This document shows, piece after piece, positions 8,816 to 17,302 of a DNA stretch of 64,000 bases. Source of the DNA: Pseudomonadota bacterium (GTDB lineage Bacteria; Myxococcota; Myxococcia; Myxococcales; Myxococcaceae). A model generated the notes under the pieces. That model had not been told where the DNA came from, made no database searches, and saw only the letters and a list, made by a program, of their open reading frames with translations. The translations under genes and the position numbers were made by a program. Each line of letters starts with the position of its first letter. Positions within the stretch are counted from its first letter, which is position 1. Location of the stretch: assembly GCA_023426545.1 (NCBI GenBank), contig JAFAAN010000016.1, positions 1 through 64,000 of the forward strand. The letters are read 5' to 3'.

Positions 8816-9763
8816 ATGAGCTCGACCTCGAGTAATGGAGTGCGCGCCGAGCAAATCTGGCTCGACGGCCGACTGATGAAGTGGGACGAGGGCCACGTGC
8901 ACCTCATGACGCACGCGCTGCATTACGGGCTCGGCGTCTTCGAGGGCATCCGCGCGTACAAGACGCACGACGGGCGCCTGGCCATCTTCCGGCTGCGTGA
9001 GCACATCCGCCGGCTGTTGGACTCGGCCCACATCATCATGCTGAAGATTCCGTACACCGAGGACGAGCTCGTCGACGCGTGCGTGGATCTGCTCCGCGCG
9101 CAGAAGAGCCAGTTCGCCAACGGCGCGTACCTCCGGCCGCTGGCCTTCATGGGCGACGGCGCCATGGGCCTGGGCGCGGTCAACCCCACCCGCACCGCCG
9201 TGACGGCGTGGGATTGGGGCGCGTACCTGGGCGACAAGGGCATCAAGGAGGGCATCCGCGCCAAGGTGAGCTCGTACACGCGCATGCACGTGAACGTGAA
9301 CATGGTGCGCGGGAAGATCACCGGCCAGTACGTCAACTCCATCCTCGCCAAGCGCGAGGCGGTGATGGCCGGCTATGACGAGGCCATCCTCCTGGACATC
9401 AGCGGCTTCGTCGCCGAGGCCTCCGGCGAGAACATCTTCCAGGTGAACAAGAAGGGCGTCATCAAGACGCCGCCCCTCTCCTCCCCCATCCTGGACGGCA
9501 TCACCCGCGACACGGTGCTGCACATCCTGCGCGACAGCGGCCGCACGGTGGAGGAGGTCACCTTCACCCGGGACGCGCTCTACATCACCAACGAGATCTT
9601 CTGCTGCGGCACGGCGGCGGAGATCACCCCCGTGCGCGAGGTGGACAACCGCATGGTGGGCGACGGCAAGGTCGGCCCCATCACCCGGTACGTGCAGGAC
9701 ACGTACTTCCGCATCGTGCGTGGCGAGGAGCCGCGCTACGCGGAGTGGCTCACCTACGTCTGA
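8816..9763 (+). CDS. ilvE: branched-chain amino acid aminotransferase
   Basis: This 315-residue class IV PLP aminotransferase catalyses the last step of Leu/Ile/Val synthesis and the first step of their breakdown, exchanging amino groups with glutamate. Family marks are HALHYGLGVFEGIRAY near the N-terminus, the probable PLP lysine Lys167 in MVRGKITGQY, and GFVAEASGENIF for cofactor and phosphate contacts. The ATG at 8816 follows GAAGGAA with a seven-base gap. The gene seems to be a single unit, with its own promoter and a GC hairpin just after the stop. In myxobacteria branched-chain amino acids also feed iso-fatty acid synthesis (known for the group). Confidence 0.93.
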   Translation: MSSTSSNGVRAEQIWLDGRLMKWDEGHVHLMTHALHYGLGVFEGIRAYKTHDGRLAIFRLREHIRRLLDSAHIIMLKIPYTEDELVDACVDLLRAQKSQFANGAYLRPLAFMGDGAMGLGAVNPTRTAVTAWDWGAYLGDKGIKEGIRAKVSSYTRMHVNVNMVRGKITGQYVNSILAKREAVMAGYDEAILLDISGFVAEASGENIFQVNKKGVIKTPPLSSPILDGITRDTVLHILRDSGRTVEEVTFTRDALYITNEIFCCGTAAEITPVREVDNRMVGDGKVGPITRYVQDTYFRIVRGEEPRYAEWLTYV

Positions 9764-9771
9764 GCCCCCCA

Positions 9772-9800
9772 GCCCCCTCTCCCGCGCCGAGGGAGGGGGC
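9772..9800 (+). terminator. GC hairpin after ilvE
   Basis: GCCCCCTCTCCC (9772-9783) pairs with GGGAGGGGGC (9791-9800) over a seven-base loop, with a two-base bulge in the left arm. It lies eight bases after the ilvE stop and has no U tract. Confidence 0.45.
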
Positions 9801-9875
9801 CCTGGCTCCGGCCGCCCGCCCGGGGCGCCACGTCCCGTGCCCGAGTTCGCGCGGGATGGGCTAGAACGGGGCCTG

Positions 9876-11216
9876 ATGGCTCCTCCCGCTGGCTACGACT
9901 ACGACGACAATCCGTTCAAGCTCGAGAACCCATCCATCCTCGACATCGCTCCGCCGGAGCCGAAGTCCGTGGAGGACACGGGGCTCAAGATGGGCATCCT
10001 GTCCGACATCGCCCTGAAGTACCTCTATTACACGGGGACGGGGACGGGCATGGGCATCGCTGACGAGATGCGCCTGCCCTGGCCGGGCGTCATCGAGCAC
10101 GTGGTGGACTTCCTCGCCACGGAGAAGCTCGTGGACCTGCGCGGCGGCAAGGGCTTCGGCCGCGCCTCCGTGGAGTTCATCCTGTCGGAGAAGGGCCGCG
10201 AGTACGCGCGCGACGCGCTCACCCGCAACACGTACGTGGGCCCCGCCCCGGTGCCCATCGAGCAGTACAACGCGCTCATCACCAGCCAGACGGAGGAGAC
10301 GCCCGTCGTCAGCCAGGAGGAGCTGGTGATGGCCCTCAGCCACCTCACCGTCCCCGCCGAGCTGATGGACAAGCTGGGCCCCGCGGTGAACTCCGGCCGC
10401 TCGCTGTTCCTCTACGGCTCGCCCGGCAACGGCAAGACGAGCCTCGCCGAGGCCGTGTCGAACATGTTCGGCGGCGAGGTGTTCGTCCCCCACTGCCTGG
10501 AGATCGGCAACCAGGTCATCCAGGTCTACGACCGGCTCATCCACACGCCCGTGTCGCTGGAGGTCGGCCGCGATGCCTCGGGGCGCCGTCAGACCTTTGA
10601 GATGGACAACCGGTGGATGCTCTGCCGGCGGCCCTCCGTGGTCGTGGGCGGCGAGCTGACGCTGGCGATGCTGGACCTCATCTACTCGGAGAGCACCCGC
10701 TTCTACGAGGCCCCGTTCCAGGTGAAGGCCAACGGCGGCATGCTCCTCATCGACGACTTCGGCCGCCAGAAGGTCCACCCCACGGACCTGCTCAACCGCT
10801 GGATCGTCCCCCTGGAGAAGCGGGTGGACTTCCTCACCCTCCACACCGGCAAGAAGTTCGAAATCCCCTTCGACCAGCTCCTCGTCTTCTCCACCAACCT
10901 GGACCCCAAGGAGCTGGTGGACGAGGCCTTCCTCCGCCGCATCAAGTACAAGATTGAGGTCGGGAATCCAGACGAAGAGGCTTACCGGGAAATCTTCAGC
11001 CGCGTCTGCGAGGCAGCGGGAATCCCGTACGTGGACCAGGCCGTCACGTACCTCATCGAGCACTACTACAAGCCCCGGAGCATGGAGCTGCGCTCGTGCC
11101 ACCCTCGGGACCTGGTGAGCCTCATCCGGGACGCGGCCCGCTACCGGCAGATTCCCCCGGCGCTCTCCAAGGACCTGCTCGACCAGGCGTGCGAGGTGTT
11201 CCTCGTCAATCTGTGA
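9876..11216 (+). CDS. AAA-type ATPase with N-terminal winged-helix-like region
   Basis: 446 residues from the ATG at 9876. The frame extends upstream, but only through ilvE and the hairpin. Residues 35-120 read like a helical, winged-helix-type domain (GILSDIALKYLYYTG, then AREYARDAL-like helix). The ATPase core has Walker A GSPGNGKTS (181-189) and Walker B GGMLLIDDFG (287-296), followed by a STN sensor and an Arg-rich lid. The C-terminal half resembles ATPases that act on DNA or protein complexes, but I cannot name a subfamily. The next gene, 117 bases downstream, encodes a Fic-fold protein on the same strand. Substrate unknown. Confidence 0.8.
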   Translation: MAPPAGYDYDDNPFKLENPSILDIAPPEPKSVEDTGLKMGILSDIALKYLYYTGTGTGMGIADEMRLPWPGVIEHVVDFLATEKLVDLRGGKGFGRASVEFILSEKGREYARDALTRNTYVGPAPVPIEQYNALITSQTEETPVVSQEELVMALSHLTVPAELMDKLGPAVNSGRSLFLYGSPGNGKTSLAEAVSNMFGGEVFVPHCLEIGNQVIQVYDRLIHTPVSLEVGRDASGRRQTFEMDNRWMLCRRPSVVVGGELTLAMLDLIYSESTRFYEAPFQVKANGGMLLIDDFGRQKVHPTDLLNRWIVPLEKRVDFLTLHTGKKFEIPFDQLLVFSTNLDPKELVDEAFLRRIKYKIEVGNPDEEAYREIFSRVCEAAGIPYVDQAVTYLIEHYYKPRSMELRSCHPRDLVSLIRDAARYRQIPPALSKDLLDQACEVFLVNL

Positions 11217-11333
11217 TGATTTCGTTGTTACAACCGCGCGGAATTTCTAGAATCCACGCGCCGTTGTACCGCTCGGCCGCATGCTTCGAGGTACCGCCCG
11301 CGGCGGCCCCGCAGCGAGAAGGAGCCGCAGTCC

Positions 11334-12176
11334 GTGAAGGAACGCTACCAGGACATCGACGATAAGAACGAGGCGCTGCGCGGGTACCTCGACATCTACA
11401 AGGACAAGCCAGACGGGCGCGAGTTCGTCGACAAGCTCGAGATGTCGTGGATCTACCACGACGCCGCGCTGGAAGGAGTCGTCTACACCCATCAGGAGTT
11501 GATGGCGGCGCTCTTCCCGCATCGAACCAGCGCGGAGGCCTCCATGATTCCGGTGGTGCTCGAGATCCGGAACCACAAGGCCGCCTGCGACTTCATCCGC
11601 GAGGAGGCGGCGGGCGCCAAGAAGCAGGCGCAGATCACGCTGACCACCATCAAGCGGATACATGACCTCTTCCTGGGCAACACGCCCGAGGCCCAGACGG
11701 AGCGCGCGCGCATGGAGCGCCGCGAGCGCACCGAGAAGGAGCTGGCCAAGGAGCGCGAGCGGTCCGGGCTGCGCAAGGACATGCCGCTGCACCGCACGTA
11801 CTTCCACGACATCGCCCAGCCCGCGAAGATCCAGGCGGAGCTGGAGAAGCTCGTGGACTACACGACCAGCGCCGAGTTCCGCGAGTTCCACCCCATCAAG
11901 CAGGCGGCCACGGTCCAGCACAAGTTCGTGCAGATCTTCCCCTTCACCGAGCACAGCGGGAAGGTGGGGCGCATGTGCAGCAACCTCCTCCTGCTGCGCA
12001 ACGGCTACATGCCGGCCGTCATCCACTCCATCGACCGGCAGCGCTACTACGAGTCCTTCCGGGGGCCGTCGTCCGCGTTCCGCTCGGTGCTGATGGACGC
12101 CATGGAGAACTCGCTGGACAACGGCATGAAGTACTTCCGGGACCTGGGCCGCAAGTTCAAGGCCCTGAACAGCTAG
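11334..12176 (+). CDS. Fic-fold protein with degenerate active-site motif
   Basis: 280 residues. GTG start at 11334 with GAAGGAG upstream. The C-terminal two thirds follow the Fic (AMP-transferase) fold: HKFVQIFPF leads into the loop and MCSNLLLLRNGYMPAVI follows it, with ERYYESF-like helices after. The signature HPFx(D/E)GNGRxxR reads FPFTEHSGKVGR (202-213). Phe202 replaces the catalytic His, His/Ser replace the Gly-Asn, and Lys replaces the first Arg. An N-terminal HDAALEG (42-48) resembles the auto-inhibitory (S/T)xxxEG helix of class II Fic proteins. A long charged insertion lies at 120-150. Classical AMPylation seems unlikely; a binding or regulatory role, or altered chemistry, is possible. 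Family call by motif alignment; function unknown. Confidence 0.75.
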   Translation: MKERYQDIDDKNEALRGYLDIYKDKPDGREFVDKLEMSWIYHDAALEGVVYTHQELMAALFPHRTSAEASMIPVVLEIRNHKAACDFIREEAAGAKKQAQITLTTIKRIHDLFLGNTPEAQTERARMERRERTEKELAKERERSGLRKDMPLHRTYFHDIAQPAKIQAELEKLVDYTTSAEFREFHPIKQAATVQHKFVQIFPFTEHSGKVGRMCSNLLLLRNGYMPAVIHSIDRQRYYESFRGPSSAFRSVLMDAMENSLDNGMKYFRDLGRKFKALNS

Positions 12177-12192
12177 TCCACGCTCCACGCCC

Positions 12193-12240
12193 AGGGCCCA
12201 CGCGCGGCGCCCCTCCCCGGGGCCCGCTGCGGTGGGCCTT
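12193..12240 (+). terminator. long hairpin after the Fic-fold gene
   Basis: AGGGCCCAC (12193-12201) pairs with GTGGGCCTT (12232-12240), including one G-U pair, closing a GC-rich inner region that can fold further. It starts 17 bases after the stop codon. Confidence 0.5.
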
Positions 12241-12425
12241 CGTGCGTGGGTGCTCGGAGCGTCCACCAATCCAGGTGAGCCCGCGCTGGCCCGACGAGGG
12301 AGCACGCAGGCTCACGGCCTTCCCGTTCCTCATGAAGGATGCAGGGTCCGTCGACACCATTGGTGTGTTGGCAACAGACCCCGGCTTCTCGAATCCCAGG
12401 ACGGGAGGAAGTAAGAAGAATACCC

Positions 12426-13547
12426 ATGTCCGTGACACACTCCATCAACAGCCGCCGCGGCGCTGGAAACTCGCGAGGCGAGCTGACGGAGCCACCGCCA
12501 GCACGGCTGGCGCACCTGCCGGCCCGTGACAAGCTGGAGCGGCTCCTCCGAGTGGCCAGCGGCCATCAGAAGGCGCTCATCTTCACGCACGACAACCCGG
12601 ACCCGGACTCCCTGGCGGCCGCGGTGGCGCTCGCGCACCTGCTCGAGCGGAAGGCGGGCGTGGAGGCGCACGTGGCCTACGGCGGCATCATCGGCCGGGC
12701 GGAGAACATCGCCTTCGTGAGGGTGCTGCGCCTGCCCATCTCCCACGTGTCGGAGATCGACTTCGACGAGTACGACCTCTTCGGCCTGGTGGACACGCAG
12801 CCCAAGGTGGGCAACCACTCGCTGCCCGCGCGGCTGGAGGCGCAATTGGTGGTGGACCACCACCCGCTGCGGCAGGAGAGCCTGGCGGCCCCCTTCGCGG
12901 ACGTGGGCGGCGACTTCGGCGCCACGTCCACCATGCTGGTGGAGTACCTGCGCGCCGCGCGGCTGGAGCCCTCGGTGGAGGTGGCCACCGCCCTCTTCTA
13001 CGGCATCAAGGCGGACACCCGCGACCTGGGCCGCGAGACGACGCCCGTCGACGTGGACAGCTACCTGTGGCTCTTCCCGCGGATGGACAAGATGCTGCTG
13101 GCGCAGATCGAACATCCCGAGCTGCCCGCACGGTACTTCCAGCTCTACCACACGGCCTATGAGCGGGCGAAGGTGTACGGGACGGCCATCGTCACCGACC
13201 TGGAGGAGGTCTACTCCCCGGACATGGTGGCGGAGGTGGCCGAGCGGCTGATGTTCCTCGAAGGGATGAAGTGGTCGCTGGCCTTCGGGACCTACCGCAA
13301 CCAGCTCTTCCTCAGCCTGCGCGTGAAGGACCGCCGGATGAACGCGGGGCGCCTCATCCGGGAAATCTGCGAGGACTACGGCGGCTCGTCCGGCGGCCAC
13401 GGCAGCATGGCCGGCGCGCGGCTGCCGCTGTCGGGCAAGCTGGCGCAGCGCAAGGCGCTCAAGCGCGAGCTGGTCGCCAAGTTCCTCGAGGCCTTCGGCG
13501 TGGCGGACCAGCGCCCGGTGTCGCTGCTGTACGCGCAGGACTCGTGA
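12426..13547 (+). CDS. DHH family phosphoesterase
   Basis: 373 residues from the ATG at 12426. The DHH superfamily motifs are all present: HDNPDPDS (55-62), the first-domain metal site after GGIIGRAEN, VDHHP (143-147), an Asp motif in FYGIKADTRDLG, and the DHHA1-type GGHGSMAGAR near residue 345. Relatives are Mn-dependent and act as nanoRNases, pAp phosphatases or cyclic dinucleotide phosphodiesterases. The sequence does not let me choose among these. Its stop overlaps the GTG of the cysteine desulfurase (GTGA), so the two are translationally coupled. Confidence 0.88.
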   Translation: MSVTHSINSRRGAGNSRGELTEPPPARLAHLPARDKLERLLRVASGHQKALIFTHDNPDPDSLAAAVALAHLLERKAGVEAHVAYGGIIGRAENIAFVRVLRLPISHVSEIDFDEYDLFGLVDTQPKVGNHSLPARLEAQLVVDHHPLRQESLAAPFADVGGDFGATSTMLVEYLRAARLEPSVEVATALFYGIKADTRDLGRETTPVDVDSYLWLFPRMDKMLLAQIEHPELPARYFQLYHTAYERAKVYGTAIVTDLEEVYSPDMVAEVAERLMFLEGMKWSLAFGTYRNQLFLSLRVKDRRMNAGRLIREICEDYGGSSGGHGSMAGARLPLSGKLAQRKALKRELVAKFLEAFGVADQRPVSLLYAQDS

Positions 13548-14689
13548 CGTACTGGGACTACAACGCGAGCGCGCCGGTGCGTCCGGAAGTCGCCTCGCTG
13601 CTGTCGCGCGCCTTCGCCGCGGGGCACTTCGGCAACGCCTCCAGCGTGCACCAGGAGGGCCGCGCGGCCCGGGCCCGGCTGGACATGGCACGGGCGAAGG
13701 TCGCCCGCGTGCTCGGGTGCGAGCCCAAGGAGGTCAGCTTCACCGGCTCCGGGAGCGAGGCCAACGCGCTGGCGCTCGTGGGCGCCTGGCACGCGAGGCC
13801 CCATCCAGAGCGGCGGCGCATCGTAACCTCCGCCATCGAGCACCCCGCCCTGCTGGCCGCGGCGGCGCAGCTGGAACGCGAAGGCGCCCACGTCGTGCGC
13901 GTGGCGCCCGGCCCTGACGGCCGCGTGCGAGAAGCGGACGTGCTCGAAGCCCTGACGCCGGACACGGCGCTGTGCTCGCTGATGTGGGCCAACAACGAGA
14001 CGGGCGTGCTGCAACCCGCGCGCGAGGCCGCGCGGGCGTGCAGGCAGCGCGGCGTGCTGTTCCACACGGACGCGGTGCAGGCGGCGGGCAAGGTGCCCAT
14101 GACGCTGCGCGAGGTGGACGCCGACTTCTTGTCCCTGTCCGCGCACAAGTTCGGCGGGCCCCCAGGCGTGGCCGTGCTGGTGGTGCGCAAGGACGTGGAC
14201 GTGCGCGCGCTCACGCCAGGGCACCAGGAGGGTGGCCGGCGTGGCGGAACGCAGAACGTGCCCTACGCGGAGGCCCTGGCGGAGGCCCTGGCGCTGGCCG
14301 TGGCGGAGCTTCCGGAGACGTCCTCACGCCTGACGGCGCTGCGCGACGCCTTCGAGCGGGAGGTGCGCGCCGCCCTGCCGGATGTACACGTGAATGGCGA
14401 GGGCGCGCCGCGTGTGCCCAACACCAGCAACCTGCGCTTCGACGGCGTCGAAGGCGAGCCGCTGCTCATCGCGCTGGACCTGGACGGCATCTGCGTGTCG
14501 TCAGGCGCCGCGTGCGCGTCCGGCACACTGACGCCGTCCCACGTGCTGCGGGCCATGGGGCTGTCGGCCACGCAGGCGCGCGGCAGCCTGCGCTTCAGCC
14601 TGGGGCCGGCCACGACGGAGGCGGAGGTGGAGCGCGTGGTGGCCGCGCTCCGCAAGCACGTGCCGAACGTCCGCGCGCTCTCCGGCTAG
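13544..14689 (+). CDS. cysteine desulfurase (NifS/IscS family)
   Basis: 381 residues, GTG start at 13544 inside the stop region of the upstream DHH gene. This class V PLP enzyme takes sulfur from cysteine as a persulfide for Fe-S clusters or thiolated tRNA. Visible marks: DYNASAPV start, GSEANALAL, the PLP lysine Lys202 in LSAHKFGGPPG, and the sulfur-carrying Cys324 in SSGAACASGT. No IscU, IscA or MnmA gene lies beside it, so this is likely a stand-alone desulfurase. The DHH coupling is the only operon partner seen. Confidence 0.9.
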   Translation: MTYWDYNASAPVRPEVASLLSRAFAAGHFGNASSVHQEGRAARARLDMARAKVARVLGCEPKEVSFTGSGSEANALALVGAWHARPHPERRRIVTSAIEHPALLAAAAQLEREGAHVVRVAPGPDGRVREADVLEALTPDTALCSLMWANNETGVLQPAREAARACRQRGVLFHTDAVQAAGKVPMTLREVDADFLSLSAHKFGGPPGVAVLVVRKDVDVRALTPGHQEGGRRGGTQNVPYAEALAEALALAVAELPETSSRLTALRDAFEREVRAALPDVHVNGEGAPRVPNTSNLRFDGVEGEPLLIALDLDGICVSSGAACASGTLTPSHVLRAMGLSATQARGSLRFSLGPATTEAEVERVVAALRKHVPNVRALSG

Positions 14690-14738
14690 CCACGCGGCGG
14701 CGCCTCACCCGCGGGCGAGCGGAGGGACCCGCCGGCCC

Positions 14739-14918
14739 TCACCACTCCTGCTCGGGCAGCGACTGCTCCCGCACGTCCTCGTCAGGCTGCCCGTAACCAG
14801 GCATCCCATCCTTCCGGGCCTCCTCGGCGAGCGTCATCCGCCGATGTCCGGCGTCCTGCTCGGCCTTGCGCTCGGACGTGTCCTTCTCTGACTCTGGCTT
14901 CTTGGACTCGGTGGCCAT
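14739..14918 (-). CDS. small charged hydrophilic protein, 59 aa
   Basis: The ATG at 14918 has a very strong ribosome site (GGGGAGGAG, seven bases upstream). A 17-residue longer form starting at 14969 lacks one. The product is rich in Glu, Lys, Asp and Ser (ATESKKPESEKDTSERKAE...), has no hydrophobic core and probably is disordered. A Gly-Tyr-Gly motif, MPGYGQPDED, sits in the C-terminal half. It is convergent with the cysteine desulfurase. Family not recognised. Confidence 0.6.
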   Translation of the reverse strand: MATESKKPESEKDTSERKAEQDAGHRRMTLAEEARKDGMPGYGQPDEDVREQSLPEQEW

Positions 14919-15023
14919 TCGGCTTCTCCTCCCCGCGCGACGTCGCGCGACGGAGGAAAAGGTCGTCATCGTCCTCGCTGGTGGGCAGGGCCCGGCAGTC
15001 CCGGCGGCGCCGTGCCCGCTCCC

Positions 15024-16022
15024 CTACCCCGTGCGCGAGCCCGGCGTCGGCGGCGCGCCATTGCCCGGGGACACGGTGGGCACCTCGTCGGTGGCACCGA
15101 AGAGGCCGCGCACCACGGCGGCGATGGCCAGCGGCGTCCCCACCCGCTCGTCATAGTGTGGCGTCAGCGCCTGGGCGAAGGCCTCCGCCGAGGGGAACCG
15201 GTCCTCGGGCCGCTCCGCGAAGGCCCGCGCCACCACGGCCTCCAGCGCCTCTGGGACTTCGGGCCGCAGCTCGCGCAAGGGCCGGTACTGCCGGGTGCGG
15301 ATGGCGTTGAAGACGGCATCCGGCGTGGCCCCGGTGAAGGGGCGCGCCAGCGTCAGCAGCTCGTAGAGCACCACCGTGGCCGCCCACAGGTCGGCCTCCG
15401 GGCTCACCTCGCCGAGCAACGACTCCGGCGACAGATAGTAGGGCTTGCCCAGCACGTCGCCGCCCTGGAGCTTGCCGTCCACCAGCACGCGCGACACGCC
15501 GAAGTCGCCCAGCTTGATCTCCCCCACACGGGAGATGAAGAGGTTGGACGGGGACACGTCGCAGTGGACGATGCCCAGCCGCTCGCCCTGGGGCCCCGCG
15601 GCGGCGTGCGCGTATGCGAGCGCCTCCAGCAGCACCTTGCCCAGGTAGACGGCGAAGTCGAGCGGCAGCGGGATGCCGCGCACCTTGCAGCGCCGGAGGA
15701 TCTGCCCCAGGTCGCGGCCGTCCACCAGTTCCATCACGATGAAGTAGATGCCCTCCAGCGCGCCCGCGTCCAACACCGTGACGATGTTGGGGTGGTGGAG
15801 CTGCTTGGACAGCTGCGCCTCGCGGGCGAAGAGGGCCACCGACTCCGGGTCCCGCGTCAGCGCGGGCAGCAGCCGCTTGAGCGCCACCGTCCAGCCCTCG
15901 CGCGGGCCGGAGAGCACCCGGGCCCGGTACACCTCCGCCATGCCGCCCTTGCCGAGCACGGAAAGGACCTCGTAGTTGCCGAAGACCCGCGTGGCCTTCT
16001 GCGGCGGAGGCGACTGACTCAC
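15024..16022 (-). CDS. Ser/Thr protein kinase (Hanks type)
   Basis: 332 residues, read from the GTG at 16022, which overlaps the stop of the upstream TPR gene (GTGA). Kinase motifs in order: glycine loop GKGGMAEV (24-31), Lys49 in VALKR, a catalytic loop HCDVSPSN (153-160; Cys instead of the usual Arg in HRD), DFG (173-175), and a P+1 region GKPYYLSPES. The C-terminal 50 residues are Pro/Gly-rich, with no membrane segment, so the kinase is soluble. Catalytic Lys, Asp and Asn are all present, so activity is expected. The Cys makes it a non-RD kinase, which often needs no activation-loop phosphorylation. Coupling to the exported TPR protein suggests a shared pathway. Confidence 0.9.
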   Translation of the reverse strand: MSQSPPPQKATRVFGNYEVLSVLGKGGMAEVYRARVLSGPREGWTVALKRLLPALTRDPESVALFAREAQLSKQLHHPNIVTVLDAGALEGIYFIVMELVDGRDLGQILRRCKVRGIPLPLDFAVYLGKVLLEALAYAHAAAGPQGERLGIVHCDVSPSNLFISRVGEIKLGDFGVSRVLVDGKLQGGDVLGKPYYLSPESLLGEVSPEADLWAATVVLYELLTLARPFTGATPDAVFNAIRTRQYRPLRELRPEVPEALEAVVARAFAERPEDRFPSAEAFAQALTPHYDERVGTPLAIAAVVRGLFGATDEVPTVSPGNGAPPTPGSRTG

Positions 16023-17008
16023 GGCGTGGTGTTTCCGGCCCCCGCCGGAGCGCGAACCGGCCCTCGCTTCCGGGCCCGCTGTTGCTGCATGAACGAATCG
16101 AAGTCCTTGATGTCGTCTCGAAGCGCCTGCTCCACGACGGCCTCCGAAGCCCTGCCCGCGGGCGCCCACCCCATGTCGAACGCCTTGCGCAGCGACTCGC
16201 GCGCACGGCCACGGTTGCCCTCGCGGTGGTACGCGTAGGCCAGCCACAGGTGGACCTCCGCGCGCGGCAGGTTCCGCCCCGCCTCCAGCGTCTTCACCGC
16301 CCGCGCCACGTCGTTCAGCGCCAGCTGGCTGGCGCCGAGTCCCACCACCGCCAGGGCGTTGCGTGGGTCCCGCTCCAGCGCCAGCTCGAAGTGCCGCTGC
16401 GCCACCGCCGCGTTCCCCGCGGCGAGCAGACGCTGCCCCTCCTCCAGCGGGGAGAGCTCGGCATGCCGTCCCAGGCCGGCCGCCACCAGCGCCGCGGACG
16501 AGCCCGCGCCATCCGACGCGGCCACGGCCGAGGACGACGCCGGACGCGCCGGCTCCTGGGCCTCGGCCTCACGGGCCAGGGGCCGCAAGAGCAGCAATGA
16601 GTCATTCCTCAACACCGGCGAGCGGCACCCGTCCTTCAGCCGGAAGAGCGCCGTCATCACCCCGTCTTCGGGGTTGAACACGACCAGCGCCGGCTGCGAC
16701 ACGCGGGGCTCACAATGGGGCCCCTGCTGACAGAGCAACACCTGGCCCACCAGGACGTTGTCCTGGAACTCGCCAGAGATCACTTCCGTGTCGGGTTCGA
16801 AGCTGCAGGGTCCGCCGGTCGCGAGGCCAACCAGGCGGTCCCCCTGCATGCGCATGGAGACGGCGCCATAGAAGTCCCCTTGATAGGCACTCGACACCGT
16901 GGGTGGTCCCGCCCACGCGAGGCCGGAGGCAACGGAAAGAACCGTCGCAAGACCCTTGTTCAATAGCGAGGGCGGCATATGTGGGTGGATTCGGGCTCTT
17001 TCCATCAT
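16019..17008 (-). CDS. exported TPR protein
   Basis: About 329 residues from ATG 17008 (a second ATG follows at 17005; either could serve). After a short basic stretch comes a signal-like segment, LLNKGLATVLSVASGLAWAG, so export is likely. The middle (about residues 30-140) holds a beta-rich domain with Cys pairs (GGPCSFEP, LCQQGPHCEP, DGCRSP) that could form disulfides. A Ser/Ala linker follows, then two or three TPR units (about 190-280, AVAQRHFELALERDPRNALAVVG). The gene runs into the Ser/Thr kinase by a GTGA overlap. Function unknown. Confidence 0.75.
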   Translation of the reverse strand: MMERARIHPHMPPSLLNKGLATVLSVASGLAWAGPPTVSSAYQGDFYGAVSMRMQGDRLVGLATGGPCSFEPDTEVISGEFQDNVLVGQVLLCQQGPHCEPRVSQPALVVFNPEDGVMTALFRLKDGCRSPVLRNDSLLLLRPLAREAEAQEPARPASSSAVAASDGAGSSAALVAAGLGRHAELSPLEEGQRLLAAGNAAVAQRHFELALERDPRNALAVVGLGASQLALNDVARAVKTLEAGRNLPRAEVHLWLAYAYHREGNRGRARESLRKAFDMGWAPAGRASEAVVEQALRDDIKDFDSFMQQQRARKRGPVRAPAGAGNTTP

Positions 17009-17047
17009 AGAGGTCCCGCGCCTGCCTTGTAAACGCGCGAGGATGCC

Positions 17048-17076
17048 TTGACCCCGTCGCCCCCCATCCTTATCAT
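17048..17076 (+). promoter_or_regulatory. sigma-70 promoter for the 6S RNA candidate
   Basis: TTGACC (17048-17053), an exact 17-base spacer and TATCAT (17071-17076). The predicted start near 17083 coincides with the left arm of the proposed RNA closing stem. Confidence 0.55.
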
Positions 17077-17082
17077 TTCCAG

Positions 17083-17302
17083 AGACTCTGGCGGGATTTC
17101 CCAATAGATTCGAGGACTTGTTCGCACAGTAGCTTTGTTCAAGGGCTGTCCCCTGCGGGGCGCGTGATGCTCGGCAGAAATTCGAACCGATACGTCCATT
17201 CCGGGGTCCGTTTCGGCCTCCATGTGCAAGCCCTCCCCTCTCACGGGGGATGAGGGAAGCCTGCGGAGGCATGATTTCGGTCCCCACCTGGCTTTCAGAG
17301 GG
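17083..17302 (+). ncRNA. ssrS: probable 6S RNA upstream of formyl-THF cyclo-ligase
   Basis: This stretch has no convincing gene but carries features of 6S RNA, the regulator that mimics an open promoter and sequesters sigma-70 RNA polymerase. TGTTCGCA (17119-17126), GGCTGTCCCCTG (17144-17155) and AAGCCTGCGGAGGCAT (17257-17272) match conserved stretches of the E. coli molecule in the same order. A strong promoter lies just upstream. CTCTG (17086-17090) can pair with CAGAG (17296-17300) to close the molecule. The gene 61 bases downstream is the cyclo-ligase that follows ssrS in many proteobacteria. Ends are approximate; I could not compute the fold. Confidence 0.7.

Noticed and set aside
9720..9875. 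Extended N-terminus for the second AAA ATPase
   Set aside because: It would overlap ilvE and the hairpin; the extension is Pro/Gly/Arg-rich and shows no fold, and ATG 9876 gives a normal protein.
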